Assembly: GCA_028871815.1 (NCBI GenBank)
Contig: JAGWMJ010000015.1
Coordinates: 1 to 55,288 of the forward strand
DNA: 55,288 bases
Source of the DNA: Armatimonadota bacterium
GTDB lineage: Bacteria > Armatimonadota > Chthonomonadetes > Chthonomonadales > Chthonomonadaceae
Reading direction: 5' to 3'
The notes under the pieces were generated by a model. The model did no database searches. It was not told where the DNA came from and worked only from the letters and a program-made list of their open reading frames with translations. Below are positions 16,105 to 26,030 of this stretch, in pieces. How positions within the stretch are numbered: position 1 is the first letter of the stretch; each line of letters opens with the position of its first letter. The position numbers and the translations under genes were made by a program.

Positions 16105-19100
16105 TTGCGCAACATCATGATTGCCCGGACGGGCGTCCGACTGCACGGAAGGCGCACCGCGCCGCCTCCGCGTAATCTCGCCCGCTTACGCCTCGTCGCT
16201 ACGCTGCTTTCCATGGTGTTGGGTCCCGGTCTCGTCGGCCTGGCCGGGCTCGCGGCACTTTCTCACGCGGTGAGGTATGTAGCCAATCCGACACGCCTGG
16301 CGAACCTCGCGTCGCGGGAGGCAAGCGTTCAACTTGGCCGATCCGTACGCATCGGCCGCATCGACGTCAGCTTCAACCCCGGGCACTGGCGGCAGCCGGG
16401 TCACGCCGCGGTTACCGGGCTGAGCATCGCCTCGGGTCCCGGTTTTCCGGCGCTTCCTCTTGTGGGCGCCGGCCGTATCGATTTCGACTTCTCAGTGCCA
16501 CAACTGCTAGCATCCGACCTGAATACTCCGTGGCTCCAGCAGGTGACGATCACCAGACCTCGCGTAGTTGCCATCCGCAACCCGTCCGGCGTCTGGAACT
16601 TCTCCGGACTGTTCAAAAAGCAAGCCGCGCAGGGCCGTCCGGTCGCCGCCCGCGTATTGATCGTGGATGGAGCGGTTGTATATCGCGACGACCGCTGCCC
16701 AGACAACCAGACCGGCGTGCCGGCTCCGTTCAATGTAGCGGCTCCTCATGTGAATGGCGTTGTCGATCTGCGTCCCGGATCCGGTGCCTGGTTTGCCGCC
16801 GATATCGGGCCGGTTAAGGGAGTTTGCGAGTCGCTGCATGCCACCGGTATTGCGGCTCCGTCTGCGCACCTGATCACTGCGTCGCTGGTCGCCACAGCCG
16901 TGCCCGCCAGCCCCGAAACCCGAAGGTTCATGAAGCCATCCGTGTTCGACATACGGCAAGGCACCGCCGATATCGACGCTAACGTTGCGGTGAACACGCA
17001 GCAGGTCAGCCGGAACGGACGGTTCACTCCCGCGATATCGGTCTCGGCGCACGCCACACCCAAAGACATAACATTGACCGCTGCCGGCATCGCCGCGCCG
17101 TTCACGCACGTCAGCGGCACAGTGACCTTCGTGAATTCGCTCCTGTCCGGCGTACTGGCCGGCTCGGTTGCCGGTGCGGTTGTGCACTTGCACGGCAGTT
17201 ATTTGCCGACCGGCGGTGCTTTTTTCCATCAGGGCAGTCGGAATGGCGCGCCGGCGCAACTGGCGCTTGCCGGCACGCTCGATGGCTTCCACCTGGCCCG
17301 CATCGCCGGCGCCATTCGAACTGCGCCGTTTTACCGCAAGGTTTCGCCGGTGGTGCGCCAGTGGCTGGGCGATTCGCACGCCGCCGGCTCGGTGCAGTGG
17401 CGTCTTCAGGGACCCGTTACAAACCTCACACTGGCCGCCGACAGCAACCTGCAGGTTGTTCACGTGCGGAAGTGGAACGCGAAGTCGGTCAAGTTGGCGC
17501 TGGCCCTGCAGGGCGGAGAGCTTGCAGCCGACATGCATGGCCAGTATGCGGGTGGTCCGGCCGCGGTGCGGCTGCGCGTGGAAACACGCTCGCCGGGGCG
17601 GTTCACGATGGAAGCGCATGGCTCCAGCCTTAGCCTCGGCGCACTTGGGATTCCTGTTTCCGGCTCGCTCTCCGGCGTCGGAGACATCGATGCGGCAATG
17701 ACGGGGCAATCCGGACGCACGCCGTCCATAGTGGCGCGCGCGCATGCAGCCGCCGTCCATTACAACGGAATTGCGCTGCGGAGCCTGTTTGCCAGAGCCA
17801 CGTCCAACGGGCGTGTTATTGCAATACAGCGACTGCGAGCCGACGATCCTAAGGGCGTGGTGATTGCTGCAGGGACTGTGGATCTTAAGCGCAAGCTGCT
17901 GGACCTCACAGTCAACTCCGATGAACTCAATCTGGCAGCGGTAAGCCACCTCGCCGTTGCGCAACCCGTTTCCCTGAAGCACGAGACCTTTGCTCCGCCA
18001 ATCAGCGGATTCGCCTACCTACGGAGCCGCATCGATGGGCCGTTCCAAAACCTCCAGGCGACGGGCAAGGTGGTTGCCTTTGGTGTGCAAACACGGGCGA
18101 CGCATATCAACATCGATCGCGTCGCTACTGCCTTCAACGTAACACGCCGTGCGATCACACTCACCGGAGGTGATGCTGAGCGTTATCCGGGCGACCTTGT
18201 GTTCAGCGCTGTCGTCACCAACCCGTTCGCCGCTACGGCATCCCTGGACGCCAGCGCAAACGCGCGGGGCTTTGACGTAGGCGAGTTGCTTCGTACGGCC
18301 GGTATTGCCATGCCGGCAGACGTACAACTTGCGGGAGAAGCGGATGCGAGCGGCATCCATGTGCTGGGCCCAATAAATCACCTTCGATTGGCTGCGCCCG
18401 CCGAGCTCACCGTGCGCGATGCCCGGCTCAACGATCTTCCGCTCGACATAGCCACGGCCGGCATTATGTACCAGGATGGTGCGTGGAGTTGGGACGGGCT
18501 GCTCAAGCTCGCCTCAGGGTCGATTCGACTTCATGGCGGACTGTCGAACGAGCAACAGTTGAGCACAGCAATTGCCGTCACCGATATCAACCTCGATTCT
18601 CTTGCCAACGCGCTGCCTGCGAACAACCGTCCAGCACTTTCCGGCATTCTGAGTGCGCAGTTGGCGGTGCGTGACCAGATAAGCCATCCGGTTAGTGCAT
18701 CGGGCAGCGTTGCGGCTGCCGGGCTCGCCGTAAATGGAATCGCCATCGGCGACCTCTCTCTGGCCGGCAGCTGGGATGGTGCAAACGTTACCATGGCATC
18801 AGCTGCACTTACCGATCCGTCGGATTCCACCAGCCGGATTACGGCGACGAATGTCGCCTGGAATACCGCGACCGGAAGCTTGTCGGCGGCCAAACCGGTG
18901 ATCATATCGCACACGCCGGTATCACGTATCCGCAAAGCGCTGGCAGCGTCGGCATTTGGCGCAACATCCACCGGGAAACGGGTGGTTTCGCTCCTGAATG
19001 AGGTTACAGGAAGCATCAACGGGCAGGTGGCCGTTTCGGGCAGCATTACCAATCCAGTGGCCAATGTGCGCTGGAATGTTGCCAACTTGCTTGCGTTTGG

Positions 19101-21060
19101 TCAGCCGTTCGCAGCCGCCACCGGCAGCGCCGAGATCACCCGCACGGCGTTTCTCAGCCCTTCGCCGGGCGATCCGACTGACCTTATACGGTTTGCCGGG
19201 CCCGTTTCGGGTACCACCGCGCCGGAACTCCTTCAGGCGAAGAGTGTGGCTGTGGAGTTCGGTGGCAGCTTGAATGCCGATATTGACGCATACCACGTTG
19301 ACCTCGGCGCCCTTCAGGCCGCTACCAACCCGCTGCCTTCTTCACTGCGCATTCGTGGAACTGCCGATCTTGTCGGCATAAGCGCCAGTGGCACAACGAA
19401 ATCGCCGGTGCTCGATATTTCAGCCGCGCTTTCACACCTTGCAATGGTTACACCAAGCTCTGGACGCACCTGGCAGTTGGATAACGCCGACATCGGGCAT
19501 ATCCACGTTGCCGATGGCGGCATCGTGGCGGACGACATCACCCTCTCTAAACTCGGCACCGAACAGCCGACGCCCGCGCACTACGTCCTCCGCCTTCGCG
19601 GCTCCGTGGGTTTCAACTGGCAGGCTCCGTGGGTAGCGCCGGACGCACCACTAAAGATCACTGCCGACTTCCCGCAGCAGAGCCTTCAGATCCTTCAGGC
19701 ATTTGGTATCACCGGATTGCACGACACGACCGGTACCGCGGAAGCTCACGCCCAGTTAGCCGGTACGCGGGCTCAGCCTGAGCTGACCGGCGAGATGGAC
19801 ATTCACTCTCCAAACTTCCGCATCGGGCCGCTCGCAACGGGCTTGAAGAATCTAAACGGTGTGGTATCGTTCGAGCAGGATCACATCCAGGTGGTAACAT
19901 CGGCGGATACGCAGGTGATCTGGCGGGGTAAACCCGTGCCTTCGGCGCAACCCTCACACCTCACCCTTACCGGCTCCCTGCCGTTGGGCTTCACCAAGGA
20001 GGCGCATCCGGTATCTGGGCTACAGCTTCGCGCCACCAATCTGTTCTTCGATGAGCCGGTACTACCCGGATTGAACAGCGGAGCCGCCAAGGGGTTGGCT
20101 CAGATTGCGCTCGACGTGACAGGATCAGCGCGTAAGCCGGTGATCAGCGGCAGCATTTCGGTGCACGACGGGCAGATCGTGCTGCCCTCCGACTTTGGAT
20201 CTTTGAGTTCCGCCGCGACGTTGTTACCCGCAATACCTGCGTTTCGTGATGTAACGCTGAACGTGGGTAACAATGTCAGCATGTCGGGCATGGCGCTGGC
20301 TGCTAAGGTTACCGGCGCGCTGATGTTGGTTGGCACGCCGAGGGATCCCCGCGTAAACGGCCGGCTGCGGATCACATCGGGCAAGTTTACGCTGCCGACG
20401 GCACGGTTCACGGTGGACCCGCCGGGCCTGGTGGACATTACCTATCCCGTGTACGCATCGGCAGATCCGCAGGATAAGCAACTCGGAATCAACGTCAATC
20501 TCACTGCCGATACCTTCATCACAGCTTCTTCTATCAGTGGCGTCAACAAGAGGTACCACGTGTTCGTTACCGCCAAGGGGCCGCTGACGGGCGAGGCGTC
20601 CAACCGTCTGACCGGCGCACCGCTGATGCAGTTGGCGCTTCGAACCGATCCACCAGACCTGGCGATCGGCCAGGCGAACCTTGCATCCAAACTGGCCGGC
20701 GTGTTTACTGGTATCAACTCGCTCAACAGTCTCTCGCGTGCGCCTGGCGATGCGCTGGCCGCAGAGGTGCTTAACGTATTTCAGGGATCGGTGCTGCCGA
20801 GCCTGTTCGACAAGCCGGCCAAGCAACTTGGTTTTCAACAGCTCGAACTCAATTACGATCCGATCGAGCAACTCAGCTTTACGGCCAGCCGACGGCTGTT
20901 CGGGCCATTTTATGCGAACTACATGCGCAGTCTTACGGCTACGCGCAACTACTACGATCTCAAGGTCAGTATGAAGTTGAGAAACGATCTGCAACTGTCG
21001 TGGGAGACGGACGACCAACGTACCGACAAACTGCTGGTAGAAGGAATCTGGAAGTTCTGA
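16105..21060 (+). CDS. tamB: TamB-like translocation/assembly module protein (DUF490, AsmA-like)
   Basis: 1651 residues. One N-terminal transmembrane helix (about 27-55) after a short Arg-rich cytoplasmic end, then ~1500 residues of repetitive beta-rich sequence (alternating Ala/Gly/Thr/Val strands), as in the periplasm-spanning lipid-transport and translocation proteins. The last ~300 residues match the DUF490/TamB end: FTASRRLFGPFYANYM, then LQLSWETDDQRTDKLLVEG, finishing in Phe. Family role: a bridge between the membranes, probably moving phospholipid and assisting outer-membrane protein insertion with an Omp85 partner. The start is uncertain (TTG 16105 or ATG 16117); neither has a Shine-Dalgarno site. 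It is 15 bases after lipA and precedes the envelope cluster. Confidence 0.85.
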   Translation: MRNIMIARTGVRLHGRRTAPPPRNLARLRLVATLLSMVLGPGLVGLAGLAALSHAVRYVANPTRLANLASREASVQLGRSVRIGRIDVSFNPGHWRQPGHAAVTGLSIASGPGFPALPLVGAGRIDFDFSVPQLLASDLNTPWLQQVTITRPRVVAIRNPSGVWNFSGLFKKQAAQGRPVAARVLIVDGAVVYRDDRCPDNQTGVPAPFNVAAPHVNGVVDLRPGSGAWFAADIGPVKGVCESLHATGIAAPSAHLITASLVATAVPASPETRRFMKPSVFDIRQGTADIDANVAVNTQQVSRNGRFTPAISVSAHATPKDITLTAAGIAAPFTHVSGTVTFVNSLLSGVLAGSVAGAVVHLHGSYLPTGGAFFHQGSRNGAPAQLALAGTLDGFHLARIAGAIRTAPFYRKVSPVVRQWLGDSHAAGSVQWRLQGPVTNLTLAADSNLQVVHVRKWNAKSVKLALALQGGELAADMHGQYAGGPAAVRLRVETRSPGRFTMEAHGSSLSLGALGIPVSGSLSGVGDIDAAMTGQSGRTPSIVARAHAAAVHYNGIALRSLFARATSNGRVIAIQRLRADDPKGVVIAAGTVDLKRKLLDLTVNSDELNLAAVSHLAVAQPVSLKHETFAPPISGFAYLRSRIDGPFQNLQATGKVVAFGVQTRATHINIDRVATAFNVTRRAITLTGGDAERYPGDLVFSAVVTNPFAATASLDASANARGFDVGELLRTAGIAMPADVQLAGEADASGIHVLGPINHLRLAAPAELTVRDARLNDLPLDIATAGIMYQDGAWSWDGLLKLASGSIRLHGGLSNEQQLSTAIAVTDINLDSLANALPANNRPALSGILSAQLAVRDQISHPVSASGSVAAAGLAVNGIAIGDLSLAGSWDGANVTMASAALTDPSDSTSRITATNVAWNTATGSLSAAKPVIISHTPVSRIRKALAASAFGATSTGKRVVSLLNEVTGSINGQVAVSGSITNPVANVRWNVANLLAFGQPFAAATGSAEITRTAFLSPSPGDPTDLIRFAGPVSGTTAPELLQAKSVAVEFGGSLNADIDAYHVDLGALQAATNPLPSSLRIRGTADLVGISASGTTKSPVLDISAALSHLAMVTPSSGRTWQLDNADIGHIHVADGGIVADDITLSKLGTEQPTPAHYVLRLRGSVGFNWQAPWVAPDAPLKITADFPQQSLQILQAFGITGLHDTTGTAEAHAQLAGTRAQPELTGEMDIHSPNFRIGPLATGLKNLNGVVSFEQDHIQVVTSADTQVIWRGKPVPSAQPSHLTLTGSLPLGFTKEAHPVSGLQLRATNLFFDEPVLPGLNSGAAKGLAQIALDVTGSARKPVISGSISVHDGQIVLPSDFGSLSSAATLLPAIPAFRDVTLNVGNNVSMSGMALAAKVTGALMLVGTPRDPRVNGRLRITSGKFTLPTARFTVDPPGLVDITYPVYASADPQDKQLGINVNLTADTFITASSISGVNKRYHVFVTAKGPLTGEASNRLTGAPLMQLALRTDPPDLAIGQANLASKLAGVFTGINSLNSLSRAPGDALAAEVLNVFQGSVLPSLFDKPAKQLGFQQLELNYDPIEQLSFTASRRLFGPFYANYMRSLTATRNYYDLKVSMKLRNDLQLSWETDDQRTDKLLVEGIWKF

Positions 21061-21234
21061 AACTGCAGTGGAAGAGTTCTCACCGGGGTGGTGGCTGCCG
21101 GTATAGCGTAACAAACCCGGCGACCGAGCGTCGAAATCAGCAACAAGACCGGCCCGGCGCTGTGGAAGGCGGAAAGCCGCAAACGGATTATCGTGCAGTT
21201 GCGCGAACTGGTGCGTCCGGGGTAAGGTGTAACC

Positions 21235-21897
21235 ATGGCGGATGGCGTTCGATCGGTACCGGTGCATACCACGCTGGCAGGCGCTTTGGCGCAGGCCGTA
21301 GCGGCGCGTCGAAGTGCCGAGACGGCAGCGCGCGCGGCCGGCATCGATGTGGATGCCGGTCTACAATTTGATGAACTGGTCAGCAAATATGAACGCCGTA
21401 TATTCAACATCATCTTCAGGATGGTGGGTGACTACGAAGACGCATGTGACCTGACGCAGGATACGTTCATAAGCGCCTACCGGCACTATGACAGGTTCCG
21501 TGGTGAGGCCAGGGTGTTTACCTGGCTTTACCAAATAGCCCGCAATCTCTGTATCAATCGCCTGCGCCAGCGTGACCGGCACCGACTGATGCGAATCGAA
21601 TCGCTGGACCAACCCGCACAGGCCGATTCATCCGGAGAAGTCACGCGTGACGTTCCCGACAGCCGACAGGCGCCGCATACCGTGCTCGCGCGCAAGGAAC
21701 TCAATGCGCAGATTATGGCGGCCATCGACACGCTTCCGCCCGAGTACCGCGAGGTCATCGTACTCCGCGAATTCCAGGATATGACCTACGCCGACATCGT
21801 GGAGGCAACCGGCCTTACGCTCGAAAACGTCAAAACCCGCATTTCACGCGCCCGTGCAATGCTCCGACGCGAGCTGACTTCCTACTACCGCAGTTAG
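21235..21897 (+). CDS. rpoE: ECF-type RNA polymerase sigma factor (sigma-E-like)
   Basis: 220 residues. An N-terminal ~45-residue extension precedes region 2 (YERRIFNIIFRMVGDYEDACDL then TQDTFISAYRHYDRFRGEA), with the -10 melting stretch FTWLYQIARNLCINRLRQ. Region 4 has LPPEYREVIVLREFQDMTY and a helix-turn-helix in VEATGLTLENVKTRISRAR. RBS-like TAAGGTG lies before the ATG. No anti-sigma gene follows; the next gene is bamA, 94 bp away. A role in envelope stress control is plausible from position only. The gene symbol is by similarity class, not proven orthology. Confidence 0.85.
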   Translation: MADGVRSVPVHTTLAGALAQAVAARRSAETAARAAGIDVDAGLQFDELVSKYERRIFNIIFRMVGDYEDACDLTQDTFISAYRHYDRFRGEARVFTWLYQIARNLCINRLRQRDRHRLMRIESLDQPAQADSSGEVTRDVPDSRQAPHTVLARKELNAQIMAAIDTLPPEYREVIVLREFQDMTYADIVEATGLTLENVKTRISRARAMLRRELTSYYRS

Positions 21898-21955
21898 CCG
21901 CTTCCAGGGGCGCAGAGCCCGGCTGCTCCCGAACTGCTCAGACTCTTATTGATTA

Positions 21956-21973
21956 GGCGCGCGGAAGCGCGCC
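21956..21973 (+). promoter_or_regulatory. GNRA-capped hairpin in the bamA leader
   Basis: GGCGCGC (21956-21962) and GCGCGCC (21967-21973) form a perfect 7-bp GC stem closed by the tetraloop GGAA, which is of the very stable GNRA class. It ends only a few bases before the GGGAG ribosome-binding site of bamA, so it could influence translation, or mark the end of the sigma factor transcript. No T-run follows. Confidence 0.45.
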
Positions 21974-21991
21974 ACGGGAGATACCGACCGC

Positions 21992-24082
21992 ATGAACTGG
22001 TTCAGCAAACGGAGCGCAGCCGCTTCCTCCACGGTTGTTCTGCCGGTAGCCGCGCTGCTGCTGTCGGTCGGCGCGGCCGCAACCGCTTCGCCAACACATC
22101 CAGTCTCGCACAAGCATTCGCCCGGCGCCAAACCCACGGCGGCGCCGCTGGGCCCCGCATGGTCTTGGAAGCAGTTCAGCAAAGCGACGCAGCCGGCTCC
22201 GCAAGGGGCGTTGGTACAAAACCCTGCCAAGCCACCGAGCCCGGCGAAACCCGATACCCCACCACCGGCGGCGCCACAAACATCGCTTCCGACCGTGCCG
22301 CAAGCCGGCGCGACGCCCAAAATCGGCGAAATCGACGTAACCGGTAACAAAACACTCTCCAGTGCATTCATCATCGCTGCCAGCGGACATAAGGTCGGCG
22401 ATCCGTGCACCGATGAGACGCTGAGCGAGATGCAGACCAACATCTACCGTACCGGCTTCTTTGGTTTCCACAGCGCCGATCCGGCCGATGCAGTCAAAGT
22501 GTCGTCACAGGAGAACAACCCCCCGAACGGTTTCTGCAAGGTCCTCATTGAAGTGGATGAGAACCCGACCATAAAGGCGGTGAACATCACCGGTTCCGGA
22601 CCGATCAAGCCGGAGGAAGTCCGGTCCCTACTGCACATTGACCTCACTCACGGAGCGGTTTATAGTGAGGATCAACTCGGCCGCGACCTGCAGGATATAC
22701 AGGACCTCTATAACAAGCGCGGATACCTGATGGCGCCGGCGCAGGATACCGGGCCAGACCCCAAAAACCCCAGTATCCTCAATGTATCCCTCGTCGTTGC
22801 TCGCGTTGCGGAAATCAAGATCACAGGCAACCACAAGACGCGCAGCAGAGTGATCACGCGCGAGATGCACACGAAGCAGGGCGACTACTTCAATCAGTTC
22901 ACGTTGGACCGCGACCATGCGCGGCTGCTGAACCTCGACCTTTTTGACGACGTCATTCCGGCGGTGCGCAACCTCGGGCCGGGTCGCGTGGGCGTGGCGT
23001 TAAGCGTTCACGAGAAGCGGACCGGTACCGTGAACGTCGGCGTTGGTTACAGCAGCAGATCGCAGCTCATCGGCTTTGCAGAACTGGCTGAAAACAACTT
23101 CCGGGGTCTGGGTGAGGCCGTCAGTCTACGTTGGGATACCGGCGGCATTTCCAACAAGAGCAGTGTGGAGCTTGGCTTCACCGAACCGTGGATCGATAAG
23201 CGGCACACTTCACTAAACGTTCAGGTTTACGATCGTACGGTGTACCGATTTGCCAACACGATCCAGAACGCGCTGCCTGCGCCAAGCGGCTCTCTTTCAA
23301 CCTCCGACCACTACAACGAGCAGCGACTGGGCAGCACCATAACCGTAAGTCGTCCCTTCCATTCCGACTATCGCGCCGCCGTTACGGTGCGCGGCGAAAA
23401 CGTGCGCACCGACGCGCTCAGTCTCTCGCCGATCAACGCCGACATCGTCCAGAACGGGCCTATCTACTCGTTGGCGGGTTCCATAATCCACAACACGCGT
23501 GACCTGGATCTGGATCCGGTAGAGGGTGAGTACCAGACTGCGAGCCTGGAGTTTGGACATGCGCGTCTCTCTCCAGTGAACCCCATCATCACAAACGGTG
23601 TTTTCGGTGACGTCAACTTTGTGAAACTCAGTCTGGATCAGCGCGAATACTTCAGCCTGACCGGGCCGCGCCCAGCAAACAAGCCCGAGGAGGATAAGTC
23701 GGCCATCGCCGTGCGGATGCTGGCCGGCACGGCCGCCGGCAAGCTGCCGTTTTTTGAGCAGTACTTTCTCGGCGGCGCCGACAGCTTGCGCGGCTACCGT
23801 GAGGACCGGTTCTGGGGCACCAACATGGTGCTGGGCTCGGTGGAGTTTCGACAGCCAATCGCCCGGCGCCTAAAGGGCGTGCTCTTTTTTGACGTTGGTG
23901 ATGCCTGGGGTGGCCAGTATGCCAACGTAAATCTCTCGGGGTTCGCGCAGGGCCAGTTCAAGCTGCATCCGGCAATTGGCTTTGGCGTCCGCGTCGGCAC
24001 CCCGTTAGGTCCGGTTCGCCTCGATTTCGGATTCGGCGATGAAGGCGGACGCACCCATTTCAGCATTGGAAATGTGTTCTGA
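21992..24082 (+). CDS. bamA: Outer membrane protein assembly factor BamA (Omp85)
   Basis: 696 residues. Signal peptide (about 1-32), a Pro/Ala-rich spacer up to ~108, then three recognisable POTRA domains: one beginning IGEIDVTGNKTL, one at TIKAVNITGSGPI, one at RVAEIKITGNHKT. The C-terminal ~380 residues are a 16-strand-type barrel with the conserved GGADSLRGYREDRFWG loop (the L-R-G-Y/F motif) and a terminal Phe. Central subunit for inserting beta-barrel proteins into the outer membrane. Proteobacterial BamA has five POTRA domains; three plus a low-complexity spacer is shorter than usual. GGGAG precedes the ATG. Confidence 0.93.
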   Translation: MNWFSKRSAAASSTVVLPVAALLLSVGAAATASPTHPVSHKHSPGAKPTAAPLGPAWSWKQFSKATQPAPQGALVQNPAKPPSPAKPDTPPPAAPQTSLPTVPQAGATPKIGEIDVTGNKTLSSAFIIAASGHKVGDPCTDETLSEMQTNIYRTGFFGFHSADPADAVKVSSQENNPPNGFCKVLIEVDENPTIKAVNITGSGPIKPEEVRSLLHIDLTHGAVYSEDQLGRDLQDIQDLYNKRGYLMAPAQDTGPDPKNPSILNVSLVVARVAEIKITGNHKTRSRVITREMHTKQGDYFNQFTLDRDHARLLNLDLFDDVIPAVRNLGPGRVGVALSVHEKRTGTVNVGVGYSSRSQLIGFAELAENNFRGLGEAVSLRWDTGGISNKSSVELGFTEPWIDKRHTSLNVQVYDRTVYRFANTIQNALPAPSGSLSTSDHYNEQRLGSTITVSRPFHSDYRAAVTVRGENVRTDALSLSPINADIVQNGPIYSLAGSIIHNTRDLDLDPVEGEYQTASLEFGHARLSPVNPIITNGVFGDVNFVKLSLDQREYFSLTGPRPANKPEEDKSAIAVRMLAGTAAGKLPFFEQYFLGGADSLRGYREDRFWGTNMVLGSVEFRQPIARRLKGVLFFDVGDAWGGQYANVNLSGFAQGQFKLHPAIGFGVRVGTPLGPVRLDFGFGDEGGRTHFSIGNVF

Positions 24083-24131
24083 CAGGCGGCTATCTCGCGA
24101 GCAACCCGCCGGTATCGCCTGTGAAATTGCG

Positions 24132-24163
24132 CGACTACGCACGCCGAGCCTCGCGCGTAGTCG
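24132..24163. repeat. 9-bp inverted repeat upstream of ompH
   Basis: CGACTACGC (24132-24140) and GCGTAGTCG (24155-24163) are exact inverted copies with a 14-nt spacer. The right arm covers the position expected for the -35 box of the TATAAT at 24181. It may be an operator, or a terminator for bamA without a T-run. Confidence 0.45.
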
Positions 24164-24180
24164 GCGTCGGGTCGGTCTGC

Positions 24181-24186
24181 TATAAT
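24181..24186 (+). promoter_or_regulatory. -10 box upstream of ompH/skp
   Basis: A perfect TATAAT, 32 bases before the ompH ATG (24219). The -35 position (GTAGTC) is poor, which would fit an activated promoter or an incidental match. Confidence 0.5.
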
Positions 24187-24218
24187 ACGCATGCATCGGC
24201 CGTGAAAGGAACCTCCGT

Positions 24219-24890
24219 ATGACTAGTCCCAGGCTGTCGCTGAATGCCATCGTGCTTGCGGCCATCGTAATGTGCATCGTGATGTCGATGGTTGGCGCCC
24301 GCAGCGAGCAGGCCAAGACGACAACCGGCCTGAAGATCGCACGTGTGGATGTCAGCGCCGTTATGTCGCAGTACAAATTCGCGGTTACTGGAACAGCGGC
24401 GATTCAGAAGAAGTACGACGTGGAAGTCGCCACGTTACGTGCCTGGGGCCAAAACAATCTGCTCGCTGCAGGCGATCAGGACGCTCTGGCCCAGTTGGTG
24501 GCTGCCGATCAAAGTGCGGCCGGCGCCTCTGCCGATCAGAAGGCGCAGGAGCAGAGGCTGTTGACAAAAAGTAAGGGGCTCATTAACGAGTATACAGCCC
24601 TGCAGTCCAAACAGGCCGGCAATCTCACGCAGCAGGATAAGGATCGCATGACCGAGCTGATGCGGCGTGCCAGCGATACCGAAACCCGCGTCAACCAGAG
24701 CAAGACGAACGACGAGGACGAGCTTCAGACGGAACTCAATACGCTGCGGACCAAAGCCGTACAAGATGTTACCGATGCAATTAGCAAGGTGGCTAAGGAC
24801 AAAGGTTACAACCTGGTGCTCAGCAGCGAAGTGGCGTACTATACCGATACCGACCTGACGGACACGGTCGTCGCCTCACTCAACAAATAG
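24219..24890 (+). CDS. skp: OmpH/Skp family periplasmic chaperone
   Basis: 223 residues. An N-terminal hydrophobic signal segment (IVLAAIVMCIVMSMVGARS) is followed by KIARVDVSAVMSQY, the usual beginning of OmpH/Skp, a long helical coiled coil rich in Gln, Lys and Ala, and a C-terminal strand region (KGYNLVLSSEVAYYTDTDLT) that matches the family ending. Skp trimers hold unfolded outer-membrane proteins in the periplasm and deliver them to BamA, whose gene is directly upstream. AAGGA precedes the ATG. At 223 residues it is longer than E. coli Skp (161 residues) mainly through the coiled coil. Confidence 0.88.
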   Translation: MTSPRLSLNAIVLAAIVMCIVMSMVGARSEQAKTTTGLKIARVDVSAVMSQYKFAVTGTAAIQKKYDVEVATLRAWGQNNLLAAGDQDALAQLVAADQSAAGASADQKAQEQRLLTKSKGLINEYTALQSKQAGNLTQQDKDRMTELMRRASDTETRVNQSKTNDEDELQTELNTLRTKAVQDVTDAISKVAKDKGYNLVLSSEVAYYTDTDLTDTVVASLNK

Positions 24891-24902
24891 CACGGCGCAA
24901 AA

Positions 24903-26030
24903 ATGCCCACCGGCTGTTTAGCCAATTGGCCGCTTGTCCCGCGTAGGGCACGGTACGCACTCGCGTACCCACTACTGGTCGCACTCATCCTGGCCGGCTG
25001 CGCCCGCCAGGCCACACCGCCAGCGCAACCGGTTGCCGTGAACATAAACGTACTTCTCAGGGCGTACCCGCAGCCGGCCGCGCAGCCGGAGTCGCCAGTC
25101 AGTGCGTCACCCGTAACGCTGGCTGCGCCGGCAGCCTTGCCCCGGATTGCTCCATCCACTCTCCCCATCGCCAGGAGCCTGGAGGATGCACGCGAGGCTC
25201 GAATCCTGCAGCAGCGGCGCCAGTTTCTGACGGCGCTCGTTGCATCGCTTCAACGCAGCAACGCCGTTACCGTTGCTGCCGCACAAAGAGCTGAGCAGAA
25301 GCGGCTTACCGGGCTGCTCGCCGCTGCCACCGAGACAGCGGTAAACACCGTGCGCCGCCGTCGGCGGAGCGAGGCTAGCCGTTTTGACGACCAGATCCGC
25401 AGCCTCCGGTTCCGAAACACGGTGCTGGCCTTTCAGGCTCGCGTCTTCTCAGGGAGAGATCGGCTCGATACTTTGGCGCAGAAGCAGGTGGTTCAAACCC
25501 GGCTAGACAGTCTCGTTGCACAACAGACAGCTATCCTCACGCGCGATACTGCGCCGGCGGTTGAAGCGATCGTGGCGCCGTATCGCAAGCAGATTTTCGC
25601 TGAATCTGCCGCGCGCGCACAGGCTCTCGCATCGCGCCTTGCACAGCAGACTACCGACAGAGAAGCGCGCGAGGCGGCGCGAATGGCCGGCGCTGAGCAG
25701 GCGCTGAGTTCCATCGATACGGGTATCGCCCGGGTAGCGCCGCTGACGGCTGCAGAGATCACGCCACTTAAGGCGTTTTGGCCGCAAACGCAGTTTCACA
25801 CACTCCAACCGGCTTCGCTGGCGGCCAGCGCGCGCGGCCAACAGCGGCGCGTCGCCTTGCTATTTGCGGCCGCCACGTACGCCGATGCTGTGAGCTTTGC
25901 GCGGCAATATGCTGCCATTCGGGGTTGGAGGCTCGTTCCGTTCGGTACCCGCGGAGCCCACGACATTACGCGTGAAGTGACCACTGCCCTCCGCGCAAGT
26001 CTCCGCACCGCTGGAGTCCAGTCACTGTGA
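24903..26030 (+). CDS. Predicted coiled-coil lipoprotein
   Basis: 375 residues, not assigned to a family. The N-terminus has a signal sequence with lipobox LAGC (about residue 36), so the mature protein would be lipid-anchored. After an Ala/Pro-rich linker (to ~90), residues ~95-265 are strongly helical and rich in Arg, Gln and Ala. The last ~100 residues look globular ([20 protein letters not shown] and later [16 protein letters not shown]). Position between skp and lpxD, 12 bases after skp and with a 4-base overlap into lpxD, suggests a role in outer-membrane biogenesis. The coiled-coil core could make it a second Skp-like protein. No clear Shine-Dalgarno site. Confidence 0.75.
   Translation: MPTGCLANWPLVPRRARYALAYPLLVALILAGCARQATPPAQPVAVNINVLLRAYPQPAAQPESPVSASPVTLAAPAALPRIAPSTLPIARSLEDAREARILQQRRQFLTALVASLQRSNAVTVAAAQRAEQKRLTGLLAAATETAVNTVRRRRRSEASRFDDQIRSLRFRNTVLAFQARVFSGRDRLDTLAQKQVVQTRLDSLVAQQTAILTRDTAPAVEAIVAPYRKQIFAESAARAQALASRLAQQTTDREAREAARMAGAEQALSSIDTGIARVAPLTAAEITPLKAFWPQTQFHTLQPASLAASARGQQRRVALLFAAATYADAVSFARQYAAIRGWRLVPFGTRGAHDITREVTTALRASLRTAGVQSL

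Noticed and set aside
20224-21267. 347-codon minus-strand ORF opposite the TamB-like gene
   Set aside because: Arg/His/Gln-rich shadow frame without motifs; the opposite strand has a convincing DUF490 ending.
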